A stretch of DNA of 64,000 nucleotides, taken from Microbispora sp. H11081. Lineage in GTDB: Bacteria > Actinomycetota > Actinomycetes > Streptosporangiales > Streptosporangiaceae. The stretch lies in contig NZ_JABBWV010000013.1 of the NCBI RefSeq assembly GCF_012999535.1, positions 1 to 64,000 of the forward strand, read 5' to 3'. Shown here piece after piece: positions 45,302 through 53,540 of the stretch; positions within the stretch are counted from its first letter, which is position 1; each line of letters opens with the position of its first letter. The notes under the pieces were generated by a model. It worked only from the letters and a program-made list of their open reading frames with translations, ran no database searches and was not told the DNA's origin. The translations under genes and the position numbers were made by a program.

Positions 45302-46921
45302 TCAAGAGGAAAGCGCTGATCCGATGGCGTACGCGCGGACCACGGCGGCGGCCAGCGACGTGCCGCCGCCGGGATAGAAGTCGCCGAAGAGGCTCGCCGA
45401 GACGTTCCCCGCGGCGAACAGCCCCTCCACCGGCTGCCCCGAGGGCGTCAGGACGCGGCCCTGGTCGTCGGTCAGCGCGCCGCCGCACGTGCCGAGTGTC
45501 GCGGCGTGCACCGGAACCGCCGTGAACGGCGGGCGCGTGATCGGCGCGAGGCACGGATTGGGCCCGACGGCGGGGTCGCCCAGATGGCGGTCCGCCACCG
45601 AGTCGCCCCGGGAGAACGACCGGTCCGACCCCGAGGCGGCGTCCTCGTTGAACCTCTCGATCGTCTCGGCCAGGCCATCGGCGTCGATCCCGCACGCGGC
45701 CGCCAACTCCTCCAGGGTGTCCCGGGTGACGCCCCACTCGGGCGACGTCCCGCGCGGCACACCCGCCACCGGGTAACGCTCCTGGTAGGCGCCGTCGTAG
45801 ACGAGCCAGGCCGGTGTGTGGCGCGGCACTCCGTTCGCCGGATCCACCTCGCGGAACACCTTCGTCAGGTCGTGGTAGTTCTGCGCCTCGTTGACGAACC
45901 GGCGGCCGGACCTGTTCACCATCACCGACCCGGGACGCGTCATCTCCACGTTGGCCAGCCGTCCCGTGGGCAGGTCCTCGTACCGCACCGACGGGTCCTG
46001 GAACGCGGGAACGCCCCAGGAAGCCGTCATGTCGCGTACGGCCGCGCCGGCGCGCAGCGCCATGAGGAGGCCGTCACCCTCGTTGCCGGGGGCGCCGATC
46101 GGCAGCACCGGGGCGGGCAGATAGGCACGCTGCAGATCCGGGTTCCACTCGAAGCCGCCGCTGGCCAGGACGACCGCCGTCCGGGCCACGACCCGCCTGG
46201 TCCGGCCGTCCTGCCGCAGCGTGACGTGCCAGGCGTCGCCGGAACGCTCCAGCTCCACCGCCCGGGCGCCGACGACGAAGGTGACCCCCCTGGCGTGGGC
46301 GGAGACGGCGAGCGCGCCGGCGAGCGCGCCTCCCATGGTCCTGATGCCCCGGCTCTGCCGCTCCCGCGCGGCCTTCTCCACGTCGAGGCCGGGGCTCTGC
46401 TCCCGCTCCAGCATGGTGATCGCCGGCAGGTAGGTGGCCGGCCTGAGCAGCTCGGCCAGACCGGGGTGCGCGCCGGTCTCGAACGGAAGGTTGTCGAGGA
46501 CGCGCCCTCCCGGCACGGCTCCCGGCAGGTCCGCGCGGTAGTCGGGCCGTCCCAGCGCTGCGAGCCCCACCTCGGTCTCGTCGCACAGGTAGCGGACCGC
46601 CTCGGGGCCGACGTCGAGGAACCACTCGATCCGCTCGCGCGGCATGTCGCCCCGCGTGACCGCCGTGAGGTAGGCCAGCGCGTCCTCCCGCCTGTCGGAG
46701 TAGCCGCCGGCCTCCATCAGGTGGTTGCCCGGCACCCAGAGCACGCCGCCGGAGACCGCGGTCGTGCCGCCGATCAGGTTCGCGCGCTCCACCAGGAGGA
46801 CGTCGTGGCCCGCGTCGGCCGCCCGGCAGGCGGCGACCAGACCGGCCGCACCGCTGCCGAGGACCAGGACGTCGCACGACGCCGGCAGCTCCGACGTGGT
46901 GAAAGCGGTTCGGTTGTTCAT
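45302..46921 (-). CDS. FAD-dependent fumarate reductase/ketosteroid dehydrogenase-like enzyme
   Basis: A 539-residue flavoprotein. The N-terminus has a Rossmann GSGAAGLVAACRAADAG, VERANLIGGTTAVSGG binds FAD, and the C-terminal GNVSASLFGDFYPGGGTSL closes the FAD site. The family reduces or desaturates enoyl-type bonds in steroids, urocanate or fumarate. A second flavoprotein of this family is at 56549. GGAAAG 4 bases before the ATG at 46921 and a 4-base overlap with the MFS gene fix the start. It could reduce the hydroxylated ring in the proposed pathway. Confidence 0.85.
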   Translation of the reverse strand: MNNRTAFTTSELPASCDVLVLGSGAAGLVAACRAADAGHDVLLVERANLIGGTTAVSGGVLWVPGNHLMEAGGYSDRREDALAYLTAVTRGDMPRERIEWFLDVGPEAVRYLCDETEVGLAALGRPDYRADLPGAVPGGRVLDNLPFETGAHPGLAELLRPATYLPAITMLEREQSPGLDVEKAARERQSRGIRTMGGALAGALAVSAHARGVTFVVGARAVELERSGDAWHVTLRQDGRTRRVVARTAVVLASGGFEWNPDLQRAYLPAPVLPIGAPGNEGDGLLMALRAGAAVRDMTASWGVPAFQDPSVRYEDLPTGRLANVEMTRPGSVMVNRSGRRFVNEAQNYHDLTKVFREVDPANGVPRHTPAWLVYDGAYQERYPVAGVPRGTSPEWGVTRDTLEELAAACGIDADGLAETIERFNEDAASGSDRSFSRGDSVADRHLGDPAVGPNPCLAPITRPPFTAVPVHAATLGTCGGALTDDQGRVLTPSGQPVEGLFAAGNVSASLFGDFYPGGGTSLAAAVVRAYAIGSALSS

Positions 46922-48198
46922 CGTCTTTCCTTCCACAGGGCTCGATTCGCGAGCACCATGACCGAGGCCAGCGCGAGGAAGATCGCGGACAGGCTCCACC
47001 CCACGGGGTAGGAGTAGTACTTCGCCGTGGCGCCGACCAGCAGCGGCCCGAGGATCCCGCCGGCCGACCCGCCTGCCTGGACCAGGCCCGACGCCGCACC
47101 CGGCGCCTCCCGGTAGACCTCCGCGAGGGCCAGGGCCACCAGGCCGGTCCATCCCCAGCCCGCGCCGCAGGCGACGCACATGCCGATCACGGCCAGGACC
47201 CGGTCACCCGACATGAGCAGCAGGAAACCCGCCGCGCCCAGCGCCATCATCGCCGCGACCGTCAGCCTGCCCGGCCGTCGTACCCGGCCCAGTCCCAGCC
47301 CGAAGCGGGCCGCGATGATCACCACGCTGCCGAAGGCGAGCGCCACTCCCGCCTCGCTCTGCGAGAAGCCGAGCAGCACGCCGTAGTCGACGAAGAAGCT
47401 GCTCAACGCGGTGGCGGACGCGGAACCGAGGAAGAAGGCCAGGGTGATCAGCAGCAGCGGGCCCACCGGGGCGAGCCGCCCGCGCGGCGCGGGTGCACTC
47501 GTGTCCTCCGCCCGTTCCGACACCGGTTTCGCCGCCCGAGGAGCGGCGTCGGGTATTCGCAGGGCCACGAGCACGATCACGGCCAGCGCTCCCACCAGGA
47601 AGACCAGCCGCCAGTGCAGCACCGTGGCGAGAAGCGGCAGCGAGATGCTGGCCAGGAGCGTCGAGGCGGGGAGCGACGAACGTTCCAGGCCGAACGCGAT
47701 CGGCCGCCGCGAGGGGGCGACGTGCCGCAGGATCAGCAGCGCCCCGACCGGGGCCCCGACCGCGGAACCGATGCCGCCGATCGCCAGGCTCACCAGCAGG
47801 CCCGCCCAGGAACCGCCGAACACCGCGACGCCGACGAGGCACGCGCCCGTCATTCCCGCTGCGATGCGGAGCGCGCGTCTCGGACCCATCCGGTCCGCGA
47901 CGCGCCCTCCGAACGTCATCGCGGTCGCACCGATCGCGAAGAACAGACTGATCGTCAGGCCCAGGGCCGCCCTGTCCAGACCGAGGTCTTCGCGGATCGC
48001 GACGCCCAGGGTCCCCGCCAGGTAGGCGGGGTACATGTAGGTCATGCCGAGGAGTACGGCCAGCAGTACCGCTCTTCGTGGAGCCCATGACCATTTCTCG
48101 GAGAACTCCGGCGATACCGTGGACCGCGGCTCAGAGGAGGCCGGGGGCGGCTTCCTGGACGAGCCGGCGGTCTCGGCTCCGTCTCCTTCAACTACCAC
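46918..48198 (-). CDS. MFS transporter of the catabolic cluster
   Basis: A 426-residue major facilitator protein with about 12 hydrophobic segments and a polar 40-residue N-terminal extension. The loop after TM2 contains GGRVADRMGPRRALR. A central hydrophilic linker (about 215-235) separates the two halves. It lies between catabolic genes and overlaps the flavoprotein gene, so it probably imports or exports the substrate or an intermediate. A second, ABC-type importer is encoded in the same cluster. Confidence 0.85.
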   Translation of the reverse strand: MVVEGDGAETAGSSRKPPPASSEPRSTVSPEFSEKWSWAPRRAVLLAVLLGMTYMYPAYLAGTLGVAIREDLGLDRAALGLTISLFFAIGATAMTFGGRVADRMGPRRALRIAAGMTGACLVGVAVFGGSWAGLLVSLAIGGIGSAVGAPVGALLILRHVAPSRRPIAFGLERSSLPASTLLASISLPLLATVLHWRLVFLVGALAVIVLVALRIPDAAPRAAKPVSERAEDTSAPAPRGRLAPVGPLLLITLAFFLGSASATALSSFFVDYGVLLGFSQSEAGVALAFGSVVIIAARFGLGLGRVRRPGRLTVAAMMALGAAGFLLLMSGDRVLAVIGMCVACGAGWGWTGLVALALAEVYREAPGAASGLVQAGGSAGGILGPLLVGATAKYYSYPVGWSLSAIFLALASVMVLANRALWKERR

Positions 48199-48237
48199 TT
48201 CGCGCGTCCCGCCCTCGGCCTGGACGAGGGCTCACCC

Positions 48238-48585
48238 TCAGATTTCGTCGGCGTAGCTGATGTTGACCTTGCCGCGCCAGCCCGTGGCCTCGTCGCGGCT
48301 CCACTTGTCGCGCCAGTTGGCCGCGTGCTCCAGGATGACCGGGTCGCCGAAGTGCAGCTTGCCGTCGGCGTGAAAGGCGTCGAGGTCGTCGACGAACATC
48401 AGGTCGAAGTGCTTGAACCACTCCTCGCCCCGGACGTTCCGCTTGATCACGAAGTTCGCGTAGTCGAGGATCCTGTCGTTCTGCCGGAACTTCCCGTAGT
48501 CGACCTCCCGGGTGTACTGCTCGTACTCCTTGAGGTCCGTCCCCGGCTTGATGTCATAGGTCAGCAGCACCAGTTTGCGGGCCAT
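48238..48585 (-). CDS. Small HapK-like ferredoxin-fold protein
   Basis: A 115-residue soluble protein. The layout (VLLTYDIKPGTDLKEYEQY, then a helix, FDLMFVDDLDAF, and a C-terminal helix) fits a dimeric alpha-beta barrel (EthD/HapK-like) fold. Members assist oxidation or cyclisation chemistry or bind small aromatic molecules. It lies between the NTF2-like and MFS genes and is likely co-transcribed. The role is unassigned. Confidence 0.6.
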   Translation of the reverse strand: MARKLVLLTYDIKPGTDLKEYEQYTREVDYGKFRQNDRILDYANFVIKRNVRGEEWFKHFDLMFVDDLDAFHADGKLHFGDPVILEHAANWRDKWSRDEATGWRGKVNISYADEI

Positions 48586-48646
48586 GTTCTCTCTACTCCT
48601 TGGGTGTTGGGGGTCAGGGGAGGTTCGGGGGTCACGGGCGGTGCGG

Positions 48647-49093
48647 TCAGGTGGCCGCGGGCCGCCAGCGGGGATCGAGTTCGTCCGCGGTCCGCGCGGT
48701 CAGCACGCCGCTCTGCGCCAGGTCGTTCCAGACCCGCTGCTCCACGATCTTGAGGTCGCGCAGCCGGAACCTGTCGACGTAACGCACGCCGTCGTAGCGG
48801 ACGCCCGCGTTGTTCTCGCCGAACAGCGTCCCCATGGACCAGACGATCACGTCGCCGTCTGCGTCGCTGAACGCCTCGTATTCCGTACGGTGCTTGTCGA
48901 CGTGCCGGTAGCGGGGCGCGGACGCCTGTGCCAGCTCCCGCAGGGTGGCGTACCGCTTGTCGCCCGGGAAGATCATGACCACGCCCTCGGCGAGGTGCGT
49001 CTCGGCCCTGGCCTGGTCGCCCCGGCCGAGCGCCGCGAGGAAGTCCTCGACTACGGCGACGGCCGCGTCGAGCTCGTCGGATGCCTTGTCCAT
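48647..49093 (-). CDS. NTF2/SnoaL-like protein
   Basis: A 148-residue protein with the cone-shaped NTF2-like fold: an N-terminal helix (AVVEDFLAALGRGDQ), then VVMIFPGDKRYATLREL, and strands ending VDRFRLRDLKI. SnoaL-like members catalyse dehydration, isomerisation or cyclisation, or bind small ligands. It precedes the HapK-like gene. No catalytic dyad can be assigned confidently. Confidence 0.72.
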   Translation of the reverse strand: MDKASDELDAAVAVVEDFLAALGRGDQARAETHLAEGVVMIFPGDKRYATLRELAQASAPRYRHVDKHRTEYEAFSDADGDVIVWSMGTLFGENNAGVRYDGVRYVDRFRLRDLKIVEQRVWNDLAQSGVLTARTADELDPRWRPAAT

Positions 49094-49115
49094 GGTGTTC
49101 TCCTCGGGGGTGTCG

Positions 49116-49652
49116 TCAGGCGGAGGGCGGCGGCTCGGCGGACGGCGACTCGGAGCGCTGCGACTCGGGCAGGGCGTCGGGGTCTCCCGCGGCCATCCGG
49201 GTCGCCGCGCGGCGCACCGCGCTCCGGATGCTGGCGTAACCGGTGCAGCGGCAGAGGTTGCCGTTGATCGCCTGGTCGATCGCCGCGTCGTCGGGGTCCT
49301 GGTCGCGGTCGAGCAGTTCGCAGGTCGTCAGCAGCATGCCCGGCAGGCAGTACCCGCACTGGAAGGCGAACTCGTCCCAGAACGCCTGCTGAACGGGGTG
49401 CAGGCCTTCGTCACCCGCCAGGCCCTCGATCGTCGTGATCTCCGCGCCGTCGGCGGAGACGGCGAACACCGAGCACGACTTCACCGACGCGCCGTCCACC
49501 AGCACGGTGCAGGCGCCGCAGTCGCCGGTGAGGCATCCGACGTGGGTGCCGGTCAGGCCGACGTCCTCGCGGATCGCGTGCACCAGCAGCGTGCACGACT
49601 CGACCTCGATCTCGTGCTCCTGGCCGTTCACCTTCAGGCGAACCCTGTTCAC
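49116..49652 (-). CDS. Molybdenum hydroxylase [2Fe-2S] subunit (CoxS-like)
   Basis: A 178-residue small subunit of a three-subunit xanthine dehydrogenase-family hydroxylase. The N-terminal ferredoxin domain binds one cluster through CLTGDCGAC (near residue 40-48) plus a later Cys, and the C-terminal domain binds the second through FQCGYC and CRCTGY. It passes electrons from the molybdenum subunit to FAD. It starts with GTG with GGAGGAG just upstream and overlaps the FAD subunit gene by 4 bases. Confidence 0.92.
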   Translation of the reverse strand: MNRVRLKVNGQEHEIEVESCTLLVHAIREDVGLTGTHVGCLTGDCGACTVLVDGASVKSCSVFAVSADGAEITTIEGLAGDEGLHPVQQAFWDEFAFQCGYCLPGMLLTTCELLDRDQDPDDAAIDQAINGNLCRCTGYASIRSAVRRAATRMAAGDPDALPESQRSESPSAEPPPSA

Positions 49653-50509
49653 GGTGTCTCCTCCTCCCCGCCGGTTTCCAGCGCGCGGGCGATGCTTCGC
49701 GCGGCGGCCACCGGAGCCACACGCCTTCGGTACTCGCCGTCCGCCAGGACGTCGCTCCACGGCTCGGTGACCGCCGCGTCGACGACCTCCCGTACGTGGG
49801 CCCGCCAGGCGGGGTCGGCGACGCCGGCGTCCGGCCGGTCGACCGTGACGAGAAGCGGCGTCGCGGCCACCGCGCCGAGCGCGACGCGCAGGGCGCCGTC
49901 CGGCCCCGGCACGCAGGCCGCGGTGGCGATCGGCCAACTGCTCTCGGCGTGCTTCAGCTTCGTGTAGCCCACGGACGTGCCGGTGAGAGCGGGCAGCACG
50001 AGGGCCGCGAGCACTTCGTCGGGACGGCGCGCGGTGGCGAAGGCCCCGGTGAAGAAGTCGAGGGCCTCGACCTCCCGGGTGCCCGACGCCGACGCCAGCC
50101 GCATCCGCGCGCCGAGCGCGACCAGGCAGGCCGGGACCTCCGACGACGGGTTGGCGTAGGAGGCCGATCCGCCGACGGTGCCCTTGTTGCGGATCTGCGG
50201 ACCACCGGTGACCCCACCGGCCATCACGCGCAGGAGCGGCACCAGGGCCGGGGCGCGGTCGTCGGCCAGCACGTCGGCGTACGTGGTCGTAGCGCCGACC
50301 ACGACCTCGCCGTCACCGGGGGCGATCCCGGACAGGCCCGCCCGCGACAGGTCGACGACCACGTCGGCGCGGGTCCTGCCGTGCGTCATGTCGGGGATGA
50401 GCATCGTGCCGCCGCCGAGGACGACGGCGTCGCCCGCCGCCTCGGCGAGCACCGACACCACCCCGTCCAGGCCGGTGGGCGCGTGGTAGGTGAAATCCTT
50501 TGTGATCAT
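49649..50509 (-). CDS. Molybdenum hydroxylase FAD subunit (CoxM-like)
   Basis: A 286-residue FAD-binding subunit. VVLGGGTMLIPDM (near residue 30) and GPQIRNKGTVGGSASYANPSSE (first 20 residues, near 100-120) are the two FAD-binding loops of the family. It links the iron-sulfur subunit to the final electron acceptor. It overlaps both neighbours by 4 bases, so the L-M-S subunits are translated as a coupled set. Confidence 0.92.
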   Translation of the reverse strand: MITKDFTYHAPTGLDGVVSVLAEAAGDAVVLGGGTMLIPDMTHGRTRADVVVDLSRAGLSGIAPGDGEVVVGATTTYADVLADDRAPALVPLLRVMAGGVTGGPQIRNKGTVGGSASYANPSSEVPACLVALGARMRLASASGTREVEALDFFTGAFATARRPDEVLAALVLPALTGTSVGYTKLKHAESSWPIATAACVPGPDGALRVALGAVAATPLLVTVDRPDAGVADPAWRAHVREVVDAAVTEPWSDVLADGEYRRRVAPVAAARSIARALETGGEEETP

Positions 50510-52902
50510 TTCGTTCGCGCCTCGTCGATGAGAGCGAGGACGGCAGGCGGGGGCAACGGCACCTCGCGCACCGTCACGCCGAAGGGCGCGAGCGCGTCCT
50601 CGATCGCGTTGGCCACGGCGGCCTGGGCGCCGCCCACGCCCGCCTCGCCCGCGCCCTTGTTGCCGTACATGGTGAACGGGCTGGGCGTGACCTGGTGCTC
50701 CAGGCGGATGGTGGGCAGGTCGCCCGCGCGCGGCAGGAGATACGACTTGAAACGGTCGCTGGCGAGCCGGCCCTGCGCGTCGTGGACGAGCCGCTCGGTG
50801 AGCCCGGCGCCGATGCCCATCACGATCGCGCCGTACGCCTGCCCCTCCACCAGTGCGGGATTGATGATGGTGCCGCAGTCGTGGACCATGACGAAGTCCA
50901 GCAGCTTGGTCTGGCCGGTCTCGGCGTCGACCTCGACCACGGCGGCGTGCAGGCAGCTCGAATAGGTGGGATAGGGCTGGATCCGGCCGCGCTCGTCGGG
51001 GACGTGGTCGATATTCCCCGGCTTGTAGGCGCGGGTGGCCTCCAGGACCGGCTCCACCTCGTTGGCGATCGCGAAGGCCCGCGTCACCACCGCGGCGGCG
51101 ACCTCGGGGATCGGCACGGTCCTGCCGTCGCCGACCGCCCTCACGTACCCGTGCGCGACCTCCACCTCGTCCACCGGCACCGCGAGCATCCGCGCGCCGA
51201 CCGTGGCGATCTTGGCGCGCACGTCGCGGGCGGCCAGCGCCGCCGACCCTCCGCCGGTCACCATGCCGCGCCCGCTGAAGTTGCCGAACCCGCCGGGGCA
51301 GCGCTCGGTGTCGCCCTGCACCACGGTGATCCAGCTCATCGGCACACCCAGCTCGTCGGAGACGATCTGGGCGATCCCGGTGTCGTTGCCGCCGCCGGGC
51401 GTGGTCACCCCGGTGTAGACCGTCACCTTGCCGGTCATGGTCATCCGCACCGTGGTGACGTCGAACCCCGAGACGAAGGACCCGGGACCGTCGGCGGACT
51501 CGGGGGTCAGCTCGAATGCCAGCCCCACGCCGAGGTGACGGCCCTCCGTGCGCAGGTCCGCCTGCCGCTTCCTCAGGGCGTCGTAGTCCAGCGCCGCGAG
51601 CGCCTTGTCGAGCAGCCCCGGGAAGTCACCGCTGTCGATGTTCAGTCCCGTGGCCGTCCGGTAAGGGAACTGGCCGGCCGGGATGAAGTTGGTCCGCCTG
51701 ACCTCCGCCGGGTCGAGGCCGAGACCGCGGGCCACCAGGTCGACGACCCGCTCCATCACGAAGTGCGCGGAGTCCTTGCCGAAGCCCCGCGCCGCGTTGA
51801 GCGGCGGCTTGTTGGTCACCACCACGTGCAGTTCCGCCTGCACGTTGGGCACCGTGTAGCCGGACGCGAGCGTCGTGGCCGACATGTTGGGCATCGCCCA
51901 TCCGGCCTGCGCGGACACCGCCCCGGTGTTGGCGACGATCTGGTCGCGGATGCCCACGATGCGGCCGTCGCGCATGGCGCCGACCGTGAACCGGTGCACC
52001 TGCTCGCGCGCGCCGGCCATGAACGCCTCGCGGCGGTCCTCGATCCACTTCACCGGCGCGCCGGTCAGCTTGCTGAGCAGGCAGACCAGGGTCTCCTCCG
52101 GATGACCCTGCATCTTCAGGCCGAAGCTGCCGCCGACCCGCGCGGTGATGACGTGGATCGCGGTCTCGTCCAGGCCGAGGCTGTTCGCGACCATCCACCG
52201 CAGCTGGTGCGGGTTCTGCAGCGACCCGTACACCGTCAGGGTCTCGTCCAGGCGGTCCCACGAGGCGAGATAGCCGCGCGGCTCGATCGGCGCGGTCGTG
52301 CTGCGCGCGATCCGGATCGTGTCCGAGATGACGAGGTCGGCGGACTCCAGGGCCGCGTCCACGTCCCCCGTGCCGTAGTGGTTGTGCAGGACGACGTTGT
52401 CCGGCCACTCCTCGTACAGGAGCGGCGCGTCCGCCGCCAGCGCGTCGTCGCCGTCCAGCACGTGCGGCAGCGGCTCGTACTCCACCCGGACGAGCTCGGC
52501 CGCGGCCTCGGCCTGACGGCGGGTGTCGGCGACCACCGCCGCGACCGGCTGACCCGCGTAGACGACCTTCCCGACGGCCAGGCAGCGGACGTCGGTGTAA
52601 CGTCCGCCCCTGGCGGCGGGGTCGATGAAATGGGGGATCGGGCCGGCGTGGGCGGCGGCGCTCTCCCCCGTGAGGACCAGCGCCACACCCGGGCTCTGCT
52701 CCGCTTCGCGCACGTCGACGCGCAGGATGCGAGCGTGGGGGACCTCGCTGCGCACCACCGCGGCGTATCGCATCCCCGGCAGGGTGTAGTCGTCGACGAA
52801 CCGGCCGCGCCCCGTCAGCAGGGTGTCCCCACCCTCCTTGCGCGCCGAGGAACCGATGGCCGGTCCGGTCACGACGACGTCCGCACTGGTCACCGCGGTC
52901 AT
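50506..52902 (-). CDS. Molybdenum hydroxylase large subunit (CoxL family, not CO dehydrogenase)
   Basis: A 798-residue catalytic subunit binding the molybdopterin cofactor. GGSFGLKMQ near residue 248, and the catalytic Glu in KGAGEAGVGG near 755, are present. The active-site loop of true CO dehydrogenase (AYRCSFR type) is replaced by NAARGFGKDS (near 365), so it does not oxidise CO. Relatives hydroxylate nicotinate, quinoline, purines or other N-heterocycles at carbons next to nitrogen. Start ATG 52902 overlaps the ureidoglycolate-lyase-like gene. It is probably the first oxidation step of the pathway. Confidence 0.9.
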   Translation of the reverse strand: MTAVTSADVVVTGPAIGSSARKEGGDTLLTGRGRFVDDYTLPGMRYAAVVRSEVPHARILRVDVREAEQSPGVALVLTGESAAAHAGPIPHFIDPAARGGRYTDVRCLAVGKVVYAGQPVAAVVADTRRQAEAAAELVRVEYEPLPHVLDGDDALAADAPLLYEEWPDNVVLHNHYGTGDVDAALESADLVISDTIRIARSTTAPIEPRGYLASWDRLDETLTVYGSLQNPHQLRWMVANSLGLDETAIHVITARVGGSFGLKMQGHPEETLVCLLSKLTGAPVKWIEDRREAFMAGAREQVHRFTVGAMRDGRIVGIRDQIVANTGAVSAQAGWAMPNMSATTLASGYTVPNVQAELHVVVTNKPPLNAARGFGKDSAHFVMERVVDLVARGLGLDPAEVRRTNFIPAGQFPYRTATGLNIDSGDFPGLLDKALAALDYDALRKRQADLRTEGRHLGVGLAFELTPESADGPGSFVSGFDVTTVRMTMTGKVTVYTGVTTPGGGNDTGIAQIVSDELGVPMSWITVVQGDTERCPGGFGNFSGRGMVTGGGSAALAARDVRAKIATVGARMLAVPVDEVEVAHGYVRAVGDGRTVPIPEVAAAVVTRAFAIANEVEPVLEATRAYKPGNIDHVPDERGRIQPYPTYSSCLHAAVVEVDAETGQTKLLDFVMVHDCGTIINPALVEGQAYGAIVMGIGAGLTERLVHDAQGRLASDRFKSYLLPRAGDLPTIRLEHQVTPSPFTMYGNKGAGEAGVGGAQAAVANAIEDALAPFGVTVREVPLPPPAVLALIDEARTK

Positions 52903-53474
52903 GGCAGCTGCACTCGCACGCGCTGGCCGGTGCGGTAGAACGGGCTGCGCTTCTCCACGTCGAACTGGTCGAGCTCGCCGTTCTCGTCGAGCTTGCACTG
53001 CAGGCCACGGGTCAGCCGCTCGTGGCTCGTGATCAGGAAGAGCTGGCCGTCGACCGAGGGGAACGGCGGCTCGTGCCAGGTGCCGCGGTACAGGTTGATG
53101 GAGACGTCACCGGGGATGATGAACGCCTTCACCTCGTCCAGGACGGGGAACCCGTTCTCCAGCGGCACCTGCGGCGGCGCGACCACGGCGACGTACGGCT
53201 GGCCGTTGAGCGGGATCATCGTCTGGGTCATCTCGACGTGCCGCTCCAGGAAACGCAGGCTGTCCCCGCGCTGGCCGACGCGGAACACCAGGAACTCCGG
53301 CGTGGTGTCGCAGTCCAGCCGGACCGGGCCGTGCACGGCGTTCTTGCCGGAGTAGAAGTCGATGGGCAGCCGGGGCGTGGCGTCCAGCGACATCGCCTCC
53401 CCGAAGGGGGCGAACGCCTCCGCGGTGAACTCCTGCGGCTTGATGGTGTGCAGGGGGCTGTCTGGGCTGAGCAA
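52899..53474 (-). CDS. Ureidoglycolate lyase-like protein
   Basis: A 191-residue protein with the ureidoglycolate lyase/AllA beta-barrel. The motifs LRFLERHVEMTQTMIPLNG and YRGTWHEPPF match the family. AllA-type enzymes split ureidoglycolate into glyoxylate and urea in purine breakdown. Here there is no complete allantoin gene set, so it may act on a related ureido- or N-acyl hemiaminal. It overlaps the CoxL-type gene by 4 bases. AAGGTTCCTCC upstream is a poor match to a ribosome site when read on the coding strand (GGAGGAACC, 3 bases from the start), but adequate. Confidence 0.78.
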   Translation of the reverse strand: MLSPDSPLHTIKPQEFTAEAFAPFGEAMSLDATPRLPIDFYSGKNAVHGPVRLDCDTTPEFLVFRVGQRGDSLRFLERHVEMTQTMIPLNGQPYVAVVAPPQVPLENGFPVLDEVKAFIIPGDVSINLYRGTWHEPPFPSVDGQLFLITSHERLTRGLQCKLDENGELDQFDVEKRSPFYRTGQRVRVQLP

Positions 53475-53540
53475 GGTTCCTCCGTAGTGAATCGTGACTG
53501 CGGCCGGTCGGCCGGTGGGGCCGGCCGACCGGTCAGGCCG

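Noticed and set aside
49116-52902. Aerobic CO dehydrogenase
   Set aside because: The CO-specific active-site loop with Cys is absent from the large subunit; no CO-dehydrogenase accessory gene cluster is seen.
39365-53474. A standard allantoin/purine degradation cluster
   Set aside because: An allantoinase-like and a ureidoglycolate-lyase-like gene are present, but no urate oxidase, allantoicase or ureidoglycine genes; PrpD, CoA-transferase and CitE genes do not fit it.
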